Notes: generated by a model not told the origin, from the sequence alone. Positions 12,501-26,399 are shown, counted from the stretch's first letter. The stretch is DNA of 64,000 nucleotides from Niebla homalea (GCA_019925105.1 JAHGAU010000023.1:806001-870000); one strand, 5' to 3'. Program-made: numbers and translations.

Positions 12501-15500
12501 TTACGGATAATATTAATATATTAAAGTTAAAACAATAAAATAAACAACAAATCTTATTATTATTTACGATAATAAAAGGTAAACCTATTTTAATTACTGA
12601 TCGTTATACTTACTTTAAAAAAATATTCCGTATTAAGATTTTATTATTAAGTAAAAATTTAATTTATTAATTAATTAAATATTATAATATATATTAACTA
12701 TATATTTATAATTATCTTTATATTTATCGGAATTAAAGGGAAAAAGAATAATATTTACTTAATTATATTAATCTGAATTAAAAGTTACTTTAAACTTTTT
12801 TATTTATTTATTCTCTTGTAAGCTTTACTTATTATATAATACTTAATTCTTAACGTTTTATCCTTTTTAAGGTATTATAGCTTTTCGTTGTATCTTTTAT
12901 AAATTATATATAATTAACCTTTTAAAGCTTCTTAATATAATATACTTTCTTTAAAGATTTATTAAATTAACGATCTTTTTTTAGCCTTCTAAAAAATTCA
13001 TTTATTAAGATATTATATAACTTAAGGAGTAATTTATTATTATATAAAGAAATCTTTTTAAGTCGCTTTTTCATAAATATAATATTAATTTATTCGCTTT
13101 AATACCGGTTCTTACTTATTAATTATAAGAGGATTTATAAATATTAAAGTAATATTATTAAATATATTAAAAAATAAAGTATCCTATAAAACTTGAGTAA
13201 AAAATAAATAAATAATTATTTTAAAAATTAAAAAAATTAAAATTAATTTCTTTATTAAAAAGGCGTTTAATAATACTTATATACTAAGGATAATAACGGT
13301 TAATAAAGATCTATTTAATTATTATAAAAATATCTATCTTTTATATTATTTTTTTAAGAAATCTTTTAAAATTAAGTTTTATATTTTTCCTTATTTAATA
13401 AATTTTAAGAACGTATTAACTTTCTAAGTAAATCAAATAAGAAAAAATTAAAGTAAACTATTATTATGAAGTAATTTTACGTAAAGTTTAACGTTAATTT
13501 ATTATTTTAATTTTAATTAATATATTTTTAAACTTTTTATTTTAATAATTTAATAAACTTATTATAATTATTCTTAACTTTATATAATTTTATTTTAATA
13601 ATATTTTTTAAAATATAAGCTTATAGAAATAAAACTTTTAAAATAAAAAATTAAAAAGCTTATTAAAAGATTATAAGAAAATTCCCTTAAAAGATAATAT
13701 TAAAGTAATATATTATCCGTAAATTTAAAGTAAAACGTATAAATATACCTTAAAGTAAAAACTCAAAATATTAATTAAAAATAAATCGCGTAATACGTAA
13801 AATTTACCGATATTAAAAAAACTTAAATTTATTAATATTAAAAATATAAATTATACGGCTTAATAAAAAAATTATTAAAAAGACAATAAGTAAAAAGCGT
13901 TTAAATTCTAATTTTAAAAGATAAAAATATTATAAGAAACCGCGGAATATTTCCTTATTAATAAATTTTAATATAAAAAACCTTATTATTTTGCTTTTTA
14001 TAATTTTTTTAATATTTAGAATTTAATATCTCTTCTTTATATTATATATATAAAAAAAATAATATTAATATAAAAGGATATATAATTAATTTAAATATTT
14101 AAAAATGAATACTTTATATTTAAGGTTTAAATTATAATTTATATAATATAAATTAAAATTAACTAACTAAAGATAGAAAATTACTTAAATATTAAGTTAA
14201 GAAATTAATATAAAAATAAAGCGTATTATTAAAATTTTAATTTATTAAAATTTAATATTAAAATTAATTATAATAATTTTTATATTTATTAAAATATTAA
14301 ATTACTTATAAAAAAACGTTATAAAACCTAGTTGTTTATTTATTTTATAAACGAAAATTCAAAATATTAATAAGAATTTTATAAGAATAAATTTATTTAT
14401 AATATTTTATGTTTATTATTATATTTATTTTCCTTATAAGAATTTTATATTTATTATTTATTATATAAAAGGGAGCTTTTTAATAGTATTGTTAATTTAT
14501 TTATAATAAGACTAATCCGTTTAAAACTTTTAGATATAAAATTATTAAAGTTAAAAATAATTAAATTATATATTTCCTTAATAATAATAACGTTTATTAA
14601 CGGGTTTTAGTTTTATTTATTAAAATTATAATTATTTTATTAATACGTATAATTAAATAACATTACTTAATTAAGATCCTTAAGATTAAAGAATTCCTGG
14701 CATTTAATATAAATTATTTTATTTCATTAAACTATATATTCTTTCTTTATAAAATAATAATATAAAAGCGGGAAATTAATATAGAAAATATTAATCTTAA
14801 GATCGATTAATATAATAATACTTATAATAGAATAAGTAAAAAAATACATCTTTTTTATTATACGTAGGTTAATATAAATAATCGGATAATTATGGACCCT
14901 TATTTATTTTATTTTAAGTTATAAATTAATTATTAATTATTATTAACTTTTATAAACGGCTTTAAATTAAATAATTTTATAATTATAATATAAAATTATA
15001 TAAGACTTCCGGCTTATAATAATAAGTTAATTTAAACTTAAATTAAAATATTTACTTATTTTTTAAATTATAATTTATTTGAGGAAAATAGTAAAACTTA
15101 AATTTAAAGTATTAAAATTAAATAAAATTAACAATAAATAAATTATAAATAAATAAATAATTTATAATTTATTTAGCTTTTTTATAATTAAATTATATTA
15201 TATTGGGTTTTTATTATCCTTAATTACCTTTAATTTTTTAATATTGTTTATATTTAAATTATTCTTTTTAATGAAAACGTATCTATGAACCCCCGTTAAA
15301 ATATTATTATTATTAATTCAATAAATATAAAGATTAATATAATTAATAATATACCGGCGTATAATAATATTTCTTCTTTTAATTTTCTTTAATTTTATTT
15401 TTTAAGCTTTTATTTAAAAAAGTAAAATAAGGTTAATTAATTACGGGATTTAATAATATTAAGATTCTATAATAACTTATTTAAAGCCTTATATTTACCT

Positions 15501-17299
15501 GATTATTCACCTTATTTACGACTATATATATTACGTTATAAAGTATTCTATTTAATATCTTTTTTAAAAGTAATAGATTAAGTATTAAAATCTTTATTTA
15601 TATTTAATAAATTAAATTAAAGGAATTCATTAAAATTACTATTTAATTTAGTTTTCTTATCCTTAGTTATTATATTATTAATATTTAAGATTATTATTAT
15701 ATTAATTATATATTTATTTTATTTATTAAAATTATTTATTATTATAAGTACGTATTATTATAAATAATAAATAAAAAAGCGAATTAAGAAAAAAAAAGGA
15801 AAATTATTAATAAGTATTTTAATAAATATATAAATAAAATTTCTTATTAAACCTGATCGGGAAACTTTTTTAAAATCAATTTCTAAAACTATAATAAAAC
15901 GTATATAATTATTATAAAGATTAATATAAACAATCTGGTTAATAATTAAATTTAATATATTATCTTTTTTTTTAATATTTTAATAATCTAATATTATCTT
16001 TATATGATTTTAAGTTAAAAATATTTTTTACGTTAAATTAAATTAAACTTAATTTAATCTAGAATTTACGAGTAATTAATAGTATTCTTTTTATAGTAAA
16101 TATAAGCATAATAATAAACATAAAAAGCTACGTACTTATTAAAATTAAATTAAATAATTATACTTATTATCCTATATTACTTTATTTTTTTTAAAAGGAT
16201 TAAGATAAATAATACTTTTTTATATTAAGTTAAAAAAAGCATAAATCTATATAGGATTAAAATTTATTAAAATATTATATAAGTTAATAATTTCTCTTTT
16301 TAACACTTATTTTACTTTCTATTTAAAATATATTATTTATTATATTATATTTTATTATTCTTAATTTAGATTATATTTTAATTTATGAAATAATACGTAT
16401 TAATTAAATAGTAAAAAAGTTAATTAATAATAATTTTTTTAAAAAGAATTTTACTTGAAAAGCAGGTCGTAAATTTATAAACGAAAAGATAAAATATTAA
16501 GACGATAATAAATATAAATTATAATATAAGGGTACCCCGTATTAAACGTAGGCTATATTTTAGATAAAATCGTAAATTATAATTAAGAATATTTATATAA
16601 ACGTTAATATTAATATCATTTTTTTAATTAAAGTATTATTTAAAATAAAAAAATTTAAAAAATTCTAAATTTTTTAATTAAAAAAATACCCTTTTTTCAT
16701 TTAATTAAAGAGATTATATACATTAATCCGTTACTTTAATTACTTTTTAAAAGGTTAACGAAGTTTACTTTATTTCGTATTTTGAATATATAATAATATA
16801 TTTAAATTTAAGTAATATAAAGTTAATATTATTATAAAAGTAATTAATTTAACTTATATTTATATAAAGCGTATTATTATTATATAGGAAAATTTATAGT
16901 TAATTAAGAATATATTTAAATTTAATAATTAATAAATTTAATATTTTAACTAAAGGATATATTAAGTTATTATTAAGAATATTTCAAATTTTATTTATTT
17001 AATAGTTATCTTAATTAAAGAATTAATTATTATTAATTTATGTATAAACAGTTAAATTATAAGAAAAACGGCCTTTATTATAGTATTAAATTACGATTAA
17101 AATAAATATAATAATAAGTATAATAATTAATATACGGTAATATAAAACGGCTTTTTTATTAACGTTATATTATGATTTAAGAAAAATATAATAATAAGTA
17201 TAATAATAAATACGGTATAATCCTAAATTATTAAATAATAATATTCGACTTATAAATATTAAATAATTAATTAAATCTTACTTCTTAATATATTAATAA
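12501..17299. other. hAT interior, unassigned
   Basis: About 4.8 kb of RIP-degraded sequence. The N-terminal part of the transposase should lie just above 12.5 kb. The rest is more than a normal hAT needs and could hold another insertion or captured sequence. No LTR, TSD or recognisable motif was found. Confidence 0.35.
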
Positions 17300-17443
17300 T
17301 AAATACCGGTTTCTTGGTATTTCCCGTTCTTATACCGCCAAGATAGGTACGGTATAAGAACGGGAGAGACCTCTATACCGTACCGGCCGATATGGGAAGA
17401 TTATGATTAAATCCCGTCCCATACCGTACCGGTTGGGGGAGTA
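17300..17443 (-). repeat. Right terminal/subterminal repeat of hAT element
   Basis: Read on the minus strand it starts TACTCCCCCAACCGGTACGG and ends CGGGAAATACCAAGAAACCGG, matching both ends of the left repeat. It contains inverted and direct copies of TATACCG and GGTACGG. Composition is far less AT-rich than the interior. Confidence 0.85.
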
Positions 17444-17451
17444 ATTTTACT
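17444..17451. repeat. 8-bp TSD of hAT element, right
   Basis: ATTTTACT, identical to 4143-4150. Beyond it element E resumes (taagtcttctataatt), aligning to E copy 2 at 34473 and below. Confidence 0.92.
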
Positions 17452-17976
17452 AAGTCTTCTATAATTAAAATTAATTATAATTAACTTTAAAATTTAAATA
17501 AAAATATAAGATTAAGGATATTATTCATAAAGAAAAGATTTAATTGTTTAAATCTTAAATATATTTATTAAGTAAGATACGTTAAAAGTTAATATATAAA
17601 AAGTTATATTATATAAACGCGATAATATTAAAAGAAGAAATTAAGTTAAACTTATTTAAATATAAAAATGATAAAAAAAACTTAAAAATCGAATTAAAAA
17701 ATAAAGAAAATAACGAAGATTAATAAACTATAAGAAAAAAAAAGAAGTTTAAAAAGTAAAATCGGTTTTAAAAACGTATATTTTAATAATTAATTAATAA
17801 AAAAAAAAAGAGGATATATTTATATACTTAAAGAAAAACAAAAGTATATAAAAAATAATCAGAATAAATAAGGGAAAATTAAGAATAAATTAAAGTAATA
17901 AGAAGGGGTAGAAAAAGTAAGTTAAATAAAAAGTAAATAAAAATAATTAAATAAAAATTTAAAAGAATCAGAAAAG
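17452..17976 (+). mobile_element. Element E, copy 1, continuation after hAT
   Basis: Continues the E alignment: it matches the reverse complement of about 33945-34473 almost without gaps. The + frame is lysine-rich and coding-like with TAA stops in place of likely CAA. Homology to copy 2 stops sharply near 17976 (33945), where a less mutated sequence begins. Confidence 0.75.
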
Positions 17977-18060
17977 ATGGGAAGGGATAAGAGAGCAAAA
18001 GTAATGAAATAGTAGGTAATAATAGAGTACAATTAAAGATAGGCCGTAGCCCTTATATAA
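17977..18060. repeat. Low-RIP island at E junction
   Basis: About 85 bp keep CpA/TpG (tgggaagggataagagagc, aggccgtagccc). The island begins exactly where copy 1 of E stops matching copy 2, so it is probably the end of another element, perhaps an LTR. It shows a loose resemblance to 37119-37195 (GGAAGG, GTACA and GCCG blocks in order, then AGTTAATAA), which would fit left and right LTRs of E copy 2. That is a guess from eye alignment. Confidence 0.4.
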
Positions 18061-21000
18061 GTTAATAAAATATAGGTCTTTTATTATAATAATCTATTAT
18101 ACTTTTCCTTTTTAAAGTATATATAAACCGATTCTATTCTTAATTACCCCTTTTAATATTTCTATTTTTTTTTTATATATTTATCCGTAAGTTTTATATC
18201 TTTTATATTTTCTTTTTTTTTTAACTTCCTTTATAATATTTATTATATAGTTTAACTTATTATAAGTATAAAAATCGAAAAAACGTTAACTTAACAATTA
18301 TTTACCCTTTATTCTTTTTATAATAAATTTATTTTTTTAATATTACGTATTATTAATATATAATTCTTATTTTTTAACGTTATTTATATATATATTTATT
18401 TCCCCCTTTTATAGCTTTATTTTCAAGTTTTACTTAATAATAATGAATAAGTATATTAAGACTTAATTCTCTTAAGGGTTCCTTCCGTTTTATTATTTTA
18501 ATTTATTAATAACGGTAACCTTGGTACTTTACGTTTATTTATTTTAAAGCTTAGGTTACTTATATTTATATTTTCTTTAAGTATAATACGTTTAATCCGT
18601 ATAAAAATATAATATATTTTATTCCGCTTATTAAAAGACTATAAATACCGCCCTTTATAAGGATCAGACCTTATAACCAGACCTTATAACCGGTTATTCT
18701 TTATTTTACTTTTCTGTTTATATACTTTTAATATTTCTTTTAATCTTATTATTATTAAGTATATTTTAAGTAAATTTATTATATAAGTTGGTATACGTTT
18801 TAAGAAAACTTAATCGTTTAAATAAATTTTATTTAAATTTTACTTTATAAATTTTAATATCTTTCTTCTTAAATATATTTAAAATAATATTATACGTAAC
18901 TATTTAACTCGTATCTATTTATTAATATTATCTTTATATCGGTTTATTATATTGGTTTTAAGAAAGTAATTAAGGGGGGTAATAATTTATTATAATTATT
19001 ACTACTTATATTTTATTACTTAAGAAAATAAAGGAAAAAATAAAAAAGAAAATGGTTATTTATTAATCTTTAAATAGTTTTTTAATTTTTATATAAATTC
19101 CTTTAATGCTTAATATTATATTTAATAATATTTATTAAAAGTATATTCCTTATTATAATTCTTAATTTTTGTTTTTATTTACTTATATGTTTTTGCCTTG
19201 ATTAATTAATCTATTAAGTACTTTTAAGGTTATATTTATTTATAAATAAAACACGTTTTTATATTCTTTTAATATTTTATATATAATTGTTCCGATATAA
19301 ATATTTTTAAAAGGTATATTAAAAGGGGTTCTTTTTAAATCTAATAATATTGTTTATTATTTTTACGAAGTTTTATTTTAATTAATTTTATTAGCGAATA
19401 AAACGTTAATAATAACGTTTAATTATTTATTTATTTACTGATTTTACTATATAACCGTTTATTTTATTTTTCTTATTTATCCATTTTCTTTACTTTTTCT
19501 TATTCCTTTAAATTTCTTTATTTCTTTAATTTATTTAATTTTTAAATCCTTTTATACTTTATTTAATTTATCTTAAATTTAATTTAATTTTATATTTAAT
19601 TATTAATTATCTTTTTAAAAGTATATATAAATTAATAACCTTAATGTTACTTATTTATTTTATATTTATATTAATTTATTTATAGTCTTTAAATTTTTAT
19701 ATAGGATTTTTTAATTATATTAATTATATCCTTATACTTTAATAAGTATACCTTTATTATTAACCTTATTGAATTAAATAAACGTATTCCTATTATTATA
19801 AAGGTTTATTTATTTAATAATCCGTTAATATATTTAAAGTTATATTTTATAGTTCTTTATAATCTTAGTTTATTTTAACTTTTTTTTTTAAGAACTTCTT
19901 ATAATATATATTTAAGTTTATATTTCCCGTATACGTATTAAGGCCCGGGCGTATATTAAATATTAATAAATTAACGGTAACCGTTATTTTATTTTTATTA
20001 ATTACCGCCGTATTAAAAGTTTATTACATAACGTTTACTTAAATTATATCTTTAAATACCGGTTAAGCGATTATAATTTTTATTTAAATATATATAAATT
20101 AAATAATTTTTTAATTAATTATCGTTAATCCCTTTTTATAAATTTTTAATATCGGAATATAATTTAAATAAACGCTTTTTCTTTAATATATTATATACTT
20201 TTTAATCCCGATATCGATTATAAGTTTAATGTAAGATATTATACATATTTTATAATTAATTATAGTTTATAATTAATTTAATAATTATAGTTTTAATAAA
20301 TACCTTTTCCTTTATCCTTTATATTTAATACCCGATTATTATTATTATATTTTATTTTTAATCCTTAATTATCTCGTTTTATTATTAAATTATTTTAATA
20401 ATCTCGGTTATTCTGTTTATTTCTTTTCTTTTCCGTTTAATTAATTTAACCGTTTATATTACCTTTTTTTCGCTTATTTATCTAATTAATTTTTTTAATT
20501 TAAATATATTAATTATTCCAGCGTTAATCCGGTTTTATTAATATTACCGGTTTATTTTAATTATACGAGTTTAATTAATATAAAAAAGCTTATATAAAAT
20601 ATAATTTATTCCCTTTAAGGAACAATACCTTAACGGAGTCGTATAAACGGTTATTTAAGAAGAAATAATATTATTTATTTAACTTAAATTTAATTAAGAA
20701 TATCTTTAACTTAAATTTTAATAATCTTAACCTTAATAAGTTATCTCTCCTTTTTATATATAAAGTAATTATTAACCGGTTCTTTATTTAAATAATATAT
20801 TTACCTAGGCTTTTTTATTAATTTTTCCTCCTTTTAAATCCGTTATTTACGTTATACGTACGTAATAGCCTTTACCCGTATCTTTATAAGCATTTTTCCC
20901 TTAATAAACTTTTCCTTTTATTTCGTCCCCATATATATAATAGCTTTTAAAGTCCTTAACTTAAATATAACTCTTTAACCGTTTTTAATTAAAAATTATT

Positions 21001-24000
21001 TCCGTGGATAATACGGTTATACTTTAAGGAAAGGTTTAAGTCCCTTTTTAACTTTATATCGTTAACCTTAATAAATTTTATATTCCGGATTATTTTTAAG
21101 TTTATTACATATAGTTTATATTATTTAACTTTAACTCCGGATTATAATTATTATAAGTATTATTATAATTTTAATTTTAATATACGTTTTAATGAAAAAG
21201 TATATATATAGTTATTTACGGATTAAAGCTTTAATTAATCTTTAAGTTATTTTATTAACTTTTTCGGTCGCATTACCGGGCTTACCCGTTAGGTTACTTC
21301 CTTAATAACGGGTTATTTTTATTTTAAATTACGTCCTTATATATATACCGGTCCTTTTATTCCGTTTCTATCGCCGTTCTTAAGGTAAAATAATTAATAC
21401 GGTCTTATGCCCCGTAATTATTATAATAAAGGTTAATCGTGGATTTAATCATTTATTTTAAGGGCGTAATTAAAACTTTAATTACCCGTTATTTAAAATA
21501 ATTTTTATATATATAATAATAATATACTTTACCCGTATTTTTAATATAATATTTATAATAAGTTTAATATTTAAATTTATATTTTATAAGAGAAACGTCC
21601 TTTTAAATAGATTTTTTAATATATAACTTTAATGTTTAATTATGCTTTTATTTATATATTACTTTTAATACGTTTTCTTTTTCTTTTTAAGGAAATATTT
21701 TTAACTATAAATAATTATTACCTTTTATAATTTCATTATTTTATAGCTTATAATATAATAAATAAAAATTAAAGGCTTAGTATCCCCTTATTTATATTTA
21801 TTTCCTTTAAATCTTGATTGTATTTTATTTCTTTTTTTTTTCGTTCTTAATTATGTTTATTAAAGTAACTATTTATTCCTTTTCTTTCCTTTTTTTTTAA
21901 AATTTTTAAATCCGTATTTTCTTGGGATCTTTAATATACTGAAATATGAAAATAAAGAAAATAAAAATATAAAGAAAACGGCATCGTATTACTTATATGT
22001 ATTTCCTCTCCTTAAATTGTATTATCTATAATTATAATGGTTTCTAGAAGATTAAGGCGTTTTTTACCGGTATTTTTGGATTTTAATTTTCTTTATTATT
22101 TCTAACTTTAACTTATTAAAGGATTTAAGATACCCAATATATAATATAAATACTTTAAGATAATCCTATAAAATAAGTTAAGTATAAGAATTTTTTTAAA
22201 TTTTTTTTAATATATATAAAGCTTTATACTTTCCTATAAAGCTTTTAATAATAAATGGTCCGACTTAATAAAACTTAAGTTTTCCAAGATTTAAAGTAGA
22301 ATCCCGTTATATAACTAGTTACCCTTTCTTTAATAGGTTTTAACTTTATATTCTTTTATTATAATATTTCTTTTATTAATTTTTTATTATATTTAACTTT
22401 TCCTATAATTTTTCTCTAATATTTACCCGGTTTATTATAAGTTTTTAAACGGCTTTATATATTATTTCTTTTAAAAACGGTATTATTCTTTTTATACTAT
22501 ATATTTTAACTTTTAACTTAATTATATTCCGTTTATATATTATATTTAATTTAACCTTAAAAGGCTATTAATAAAAGTATATTTTAAATATTTAAAATAT
22601 TTTAAGTTAATACTTAATATTATTAATTTTCCGCTTATATTTAATTATATTTTTATTAAGTTTACGTTTTCTTTATTATATTTTATTAAATTTAATTATT
22701 AAATTTAATTAAATTTATTATTTTATATATTATATTTAATATAAGGATAAATTAAATATTATATAACCGGAAAAAGCTTTTTATTTTTTTATTTATAAAT
22801 ATTTTCTTAATATTTATATATATTATAGCGGGTTTTAAGTAATAATTTATATATTCTTTTAACGTACTAATTACGTTTTTTACTTTAATTAACGCAATAT
22901 AAAATAACTATATAAATCGTAAGAAATAGTTTATTATATTAAAAACGTATTAAAGACCGCCTTATACTTATTTAAAAAATCAATAAAGTCCGTTTTAAAT
23001 AAATTAAAAAAAGTTTTTATTTTAATTAAATTTAATAAAACTGTATAGCTTTTATATATTTACTTTATATAAGCTAAATACTTTTATATATATTCTATAA
23101 TATCTTTTATTATATCCGGTTATTAATAATAATATTATAATTTCTTTAATATAATTTTTAATAAAAAATATTTTACGTTATTATAAACTTCCTTAAGTAT
23201 TTATATTATTTCTTTTTTTATTAAATATGTTATTTAATATTTCCCGTATTAATAAAATAACTTATTAATAATTGAATTAAATCTATAGTTCATAAGTTAT
23301 TTATTAAATTTAACTTATTAAATTATAATTTTTTTTTAAACTTTATTTTTATTTTAAGGTATTTAATAATATTAATATATTAGTTATTATTTTTATAATA
23401 AAGTAATTCCCTAAATTTTAATAACTTTATAGGTTTATATCCGATTTATATATATTTTTCTTCGTAATTATTATTTAATTTTATATTATATATCCGTATC
23501 GGTTTATTATTAATTATTTTTTATAGCTATAATTCTTTTATATTTACTTTTTTCCTTTTTATTTACGTTTTTCCTTATTGATTTTCTTTTTATATTTTAA
23601 GTTAATTAGCTTTTTAATTATTATATCGTAATTTATATATTATTATAAATATTAATTTTATTTTTCTTCGCTTTTTTAAAAAGTTCTTTTAATATAACGT
23701 AATACTTTTCTTTATTATTCTTATTCTTTTATACCTTAAAAGCTATTTTCTTTATTACCTTATTAAGTACGTAATCTAAATTATTAAATAATACCCTTAA
23801 TAAATTATCCGTAGCTTTATTAATTTCTTTTTTAATATATTTAATTTTAATATATAACCTTCTTAATTTATTTACTTATTTTATAAAGATATCTTTATAA
23901 TAATTTATATTTATAAACTTTATAAATAACTTATAACCTATATATATAATTAATACTTTTTGTATCTTTAATATATAAAAAAATAAATTCTTTAAATGTT

Positions 24001-24079
24001 ATAATAATTATTTATTTTTATTTATAAATATTATAATTATGTTCCGTTTTATTTATTATAAGTAAATTATAAATAAATA
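18061..24079 (-). mobile_element. RIP-degraded retroelement sequence, probably E copy 2 3' part
   Basis: No terminal repeats were resolved. Minus-strand frames are coding-like in places: around 23.69-23.91 kb a lysine-rich stretch runs with few stops, and around 20.8-21.05 kb a frame reads sensibly if TAA is taken as CAA (for example MGTKQKEKFIKGKMLIKIRV). Both agree with the orientation of E copy 2, whose integrase should lie downstream of the RNase H at 24.1 kb. I could not recognise integrase motifs, and 18-22 kb may contain an unrelated element. Confidence 0.4.
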
Positions 24080-25462
24080 AAATAATCTAATTATTTTAAC
24101 TTTAAGTAATATAATATTTAACTTTATATCTTAAAATATTAATATATATATAAATCAGTATCTTTAAATCTTATTTAAATAAAGTTTTAACCTTTATTAT
24201 TATATTTTATATAAATTAAAATGATACATTTTTTAACCTTTCTTATTTTTACTTTATATTTTTAATTAAATAGATAAGCGGGCGAGTTATTTCCGTAAAG
24301 TTTTTAATTATTTTTTTATTATACCAATAGTACCCAGGAATCCTTTAATGTTTTTTATATTTTACGGTACGGGTTAATTAAGTATCTTTTTATACTTTTT
24401 AAGTTTAATTCATATACTTTCTTTTACTTTATAGTTTTTCTTAATACTTTAATTTTTATTATATTGATTTTTAATTTATTAAATAATAACTTTAACTTTA
24501 ATTATAAAATTTACAGAAAAGAATAATCTTTTAAAAAATAAACTATTCTTTTTATATTTTATATACTTTAAATATATTATTAAAGTAAAAAGTTAAATTA
24601 ATAAAATTATATTCCTTTTTAAGAATAAAAAAGAATAATTCCAAGTTTAATTTAAGGATAACTTTTAATATAATATTTATAAATTTAATAAAAATAAATA
24701 AAGATATACGTATTCCTTAAGGCATCCTTATAACTTATAGTTATTTAATATTTAATACGTTAAAAACAAGATAATATTAATTATTAAGGTATATTTTTAT
24801 TGTTTAATATTTATACTTTATATTTATTTAAAAGAAAATTTTATATAATAAAATGCTTAATAAATTATATACTTTTTTTATTAACTTTATATAAAATATA
24901 ACTTATAATTTAACTTTACCTTTTTTTCTTTATAAATATAAAAAATACGTTTTATATATTTATTTATCTATATATATTTTTATATATATTTAACTTAATT
25001 CCTTATTATATAATTATCTTAAGTTATTACTTTTTATTATTTAATAGTCTTTTAGTAATAGCTTTATATAGCTTAATATTTAATCTTAATATTACTTTAT
25101 ATAAAAATAAATCCGTTATTAAGATTTTATATAATTCTTTTACGCTTATATCTTTATACGTTTATAATACTTAAAACATTTTAAATTATATTTAATTATT
25201 TAAAATAATATCCCTTAATATAATAAATTTTTTTTATTTATACTTATAACTTTTTATATAATTTCAAAATATTATTTTTTTTATTATTTTTTTATTTATC
25301 AAGAGTATAGCTTATAATAACTTTATCTTAATATTTACTTCCTTATTTTATAGTTTTAAAATTAATTTATTTATTATTTTATATATATGTTTTAAATAGA
25401 CTTAATAAATACCGTATTTATATTTTAATGGTCCTTAATAAGTTATTAAGTTATTAATTTAT
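24080..25462 (-). pseudogene. Element E copy 2 pol: RT to RNase H, degraded
   Basis: Minus-strand reading near 24265-24336 gives IIKNFTEITRPLIYLIKN, the conserved link between reverse transcriptase and RNase H in Ty3/Gypsy elements (x-KNF-xx-I-xx-PL-xx-L). It is followed near 24.10-24.16 kb by a stretch resembling the RNase H start. Upstream, to about 25.46 kb, the same strand reads as coding if TAA is taken for CAA. The frame runs up to the LTR of element B and E resumes beyond B at 33444. The catalytic YxDD box was not located. Confidence 0.6.
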
Positions 25463-25624
25463 TGTTATGTGCAATGTGCGCATGCCAAGAGCTTATCGGG
25501 CATTAGCACCAAAAGGGTATAGTGGCTTGGCGCGTATACTTATATTGCGTATCTTCATAGTTAGGTAGATATAAATCATATATATTACACCCATATTTTA
25601 CCTCAGTACTCTTAATACCTGATA
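25463..25624 (+). repeat. Left LTR of element B
   Basis: 162 bp, TGTTATGTGC to CTGATA (ancestral CTGACA). Less mutated than its surroundings. It aligns without gaps to 33282-33443 at an offset of 7819. Confidence 0.92.
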
Positions 25625-25626
25625 AA

Positions 25627-25640
25627 TAGTAACAATAGCT
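25627..25640 (+). promoter_or_regulatory. Primer-binding site of element B (putative)
   Basis: TAGTAACAATAGCT starts 2 nt after the LTR. Element N1 has TGGTAGTAATAGCT at the same spacing (43649-43662), so the ancestor was probably TGG-initial, as expected for pairing with a tRNA 3' CCA end. The tRNA itself cannot be named. Confidence 0.6.
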
Positions 25641-25723
25641 TTAGTCATTTAAGCTTTAATATAGATATTATATAACCTCTAGTAGCCTGTTATCAGCGGT
25701 AACTATATTATAACTTATTTATT

Positions 25724-25728
25724 TATCT
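25724..25728. other. Left flank of Copia A1
   Basis: TATCT precedes the LTR here, and the same TATCT precedes A2 at 40250-40254. If TCT is counted as element sequence, ATTTA (25721-25725) becomes a perfect TSD with 32344-32348; counted from the TG there is no TSD. Confidence 0.4.
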
Positions 25729-25867
25729 TGAAATGTGAGGTGTAAGTTGCTTGATTATTCTCTATGTACAGAAGTGCGACTAAGTACTCCTGAATCCCGG
25801 CTACCCTAATTGGGTTTAGCTTCTAATCTACCCGAGTGCCGGGTAACTAATATAAGTACTTTTAATA
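25729..25867 (-). repeat. 3' LTR of Copia A1 (left)
   Basis: 139 bp, little mutated. It contains a hairpin-forming word CTACCCGAGTGCCGGGTAA and aligns without gaps to 32205-32343. Confidence 0.92.
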
Positions 25868-25878
25868 CTCCCCTTCGA
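25868..25878 (-). promoter_or_regulatory. Polypurine tract of Copia A1
   Basis: On the coding strand CGAAGGGGAG lies directly before the 3' LTR start TATTAAAAG, the expected site of plus-strand priming. Confidence 0.7.
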
Positions 25879-26001
25879 GCTTTGGTATATATCACCTATA
25901 TAATTATCCATTTATAATATTATATTCTATTATTACTTTAAGCTTCAATTTTTTATATAACGTATACCTTATTTAAGTAATATTTTCTATAAGTTGTTGG
26001 A

Positions 26002-26078
26002 GCTCCCCTATAACGGTGGTCTTTGCTCCCTTATAGCGGTAATCTTTTGCTTCCCTATATTATAGCGGTGGTTTTTTT
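26002..26078. repeat. Three imperfect tandem units in A 3' UTR
   Basis: Units of 23-30 bp (26002, 26025, 26049), each of the form GCTCCCYTATARCGGTGGTCTTT. The same array is present in A2 near 40528-40615. Function unknown. Confidence 0.7.
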
Positions 26079-26212
26079 GCGGTAAAATACCTTTAAAAAA
26101 TTATACTTATAGCCTTAAATATATATTACTTGCTCCTTTAAGTTATAAAGCCGACGTAACGACGGCGAGCTCCCCTATATCTTAAATCGATTTTTAATAA
26201 CCCCCCGGGGTA

Positions 26213-26320
26213 CGTGATTTTATCCGGGTATACTCCGGGGTAAGTATTGTTTTTTATAATTTACCTTTTTTTTAAAATATTTTTTTAACCTCCTTATTTT
26301 ATATATTAAATTTATATTAA
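26213..26320. repeat. 3' noncoding module shared with Gypsy D
   Basis: About 100 bp centred on CCGGGGTAAGTATTGTTTTTT and a following T/A-rich run match 37619-37732 in the Gypsy element D, although coding sequence on either side is unrelated. The same module is in A2 near 40750-40858. Confidence 0.75.
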
Positions 26321-26399
26321 AAACGTATTTTTAAGTTCCTTAGGATTAATAATAGCCTTTTTATAAGTAATTAAAAGCTCCTTTTATAAATAGCTTAAA

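Larger units (their letters stand above)
4151..17443 (-). mobile_element. hAT DNA transposon, interrupted by a LINE
   Basis: Inverted termini TACTCCCCCAACCGG (4151) and CCGGTTGGGGGAGTA (17443), an exact 8-bp TSD, and a minus-strand block resembling the hAT transposase core near 12.2 kb identify the superfamily. The span is 13,293 bp. Removing the nested LINE (4398-10216) and one TSD copy leaves about 7.46 kb, large for a hAT, so further cargo or unrecognised insertions may sit in 12.5-17.3 kb. Both ends carry about 150 bp of GC-rich subterminal sequence rich in GGTACGG/CCGTACC words. The interior is RIP-saturated, so the copy is dead. Strand refers to the transposase block. Confidence 0.88.
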
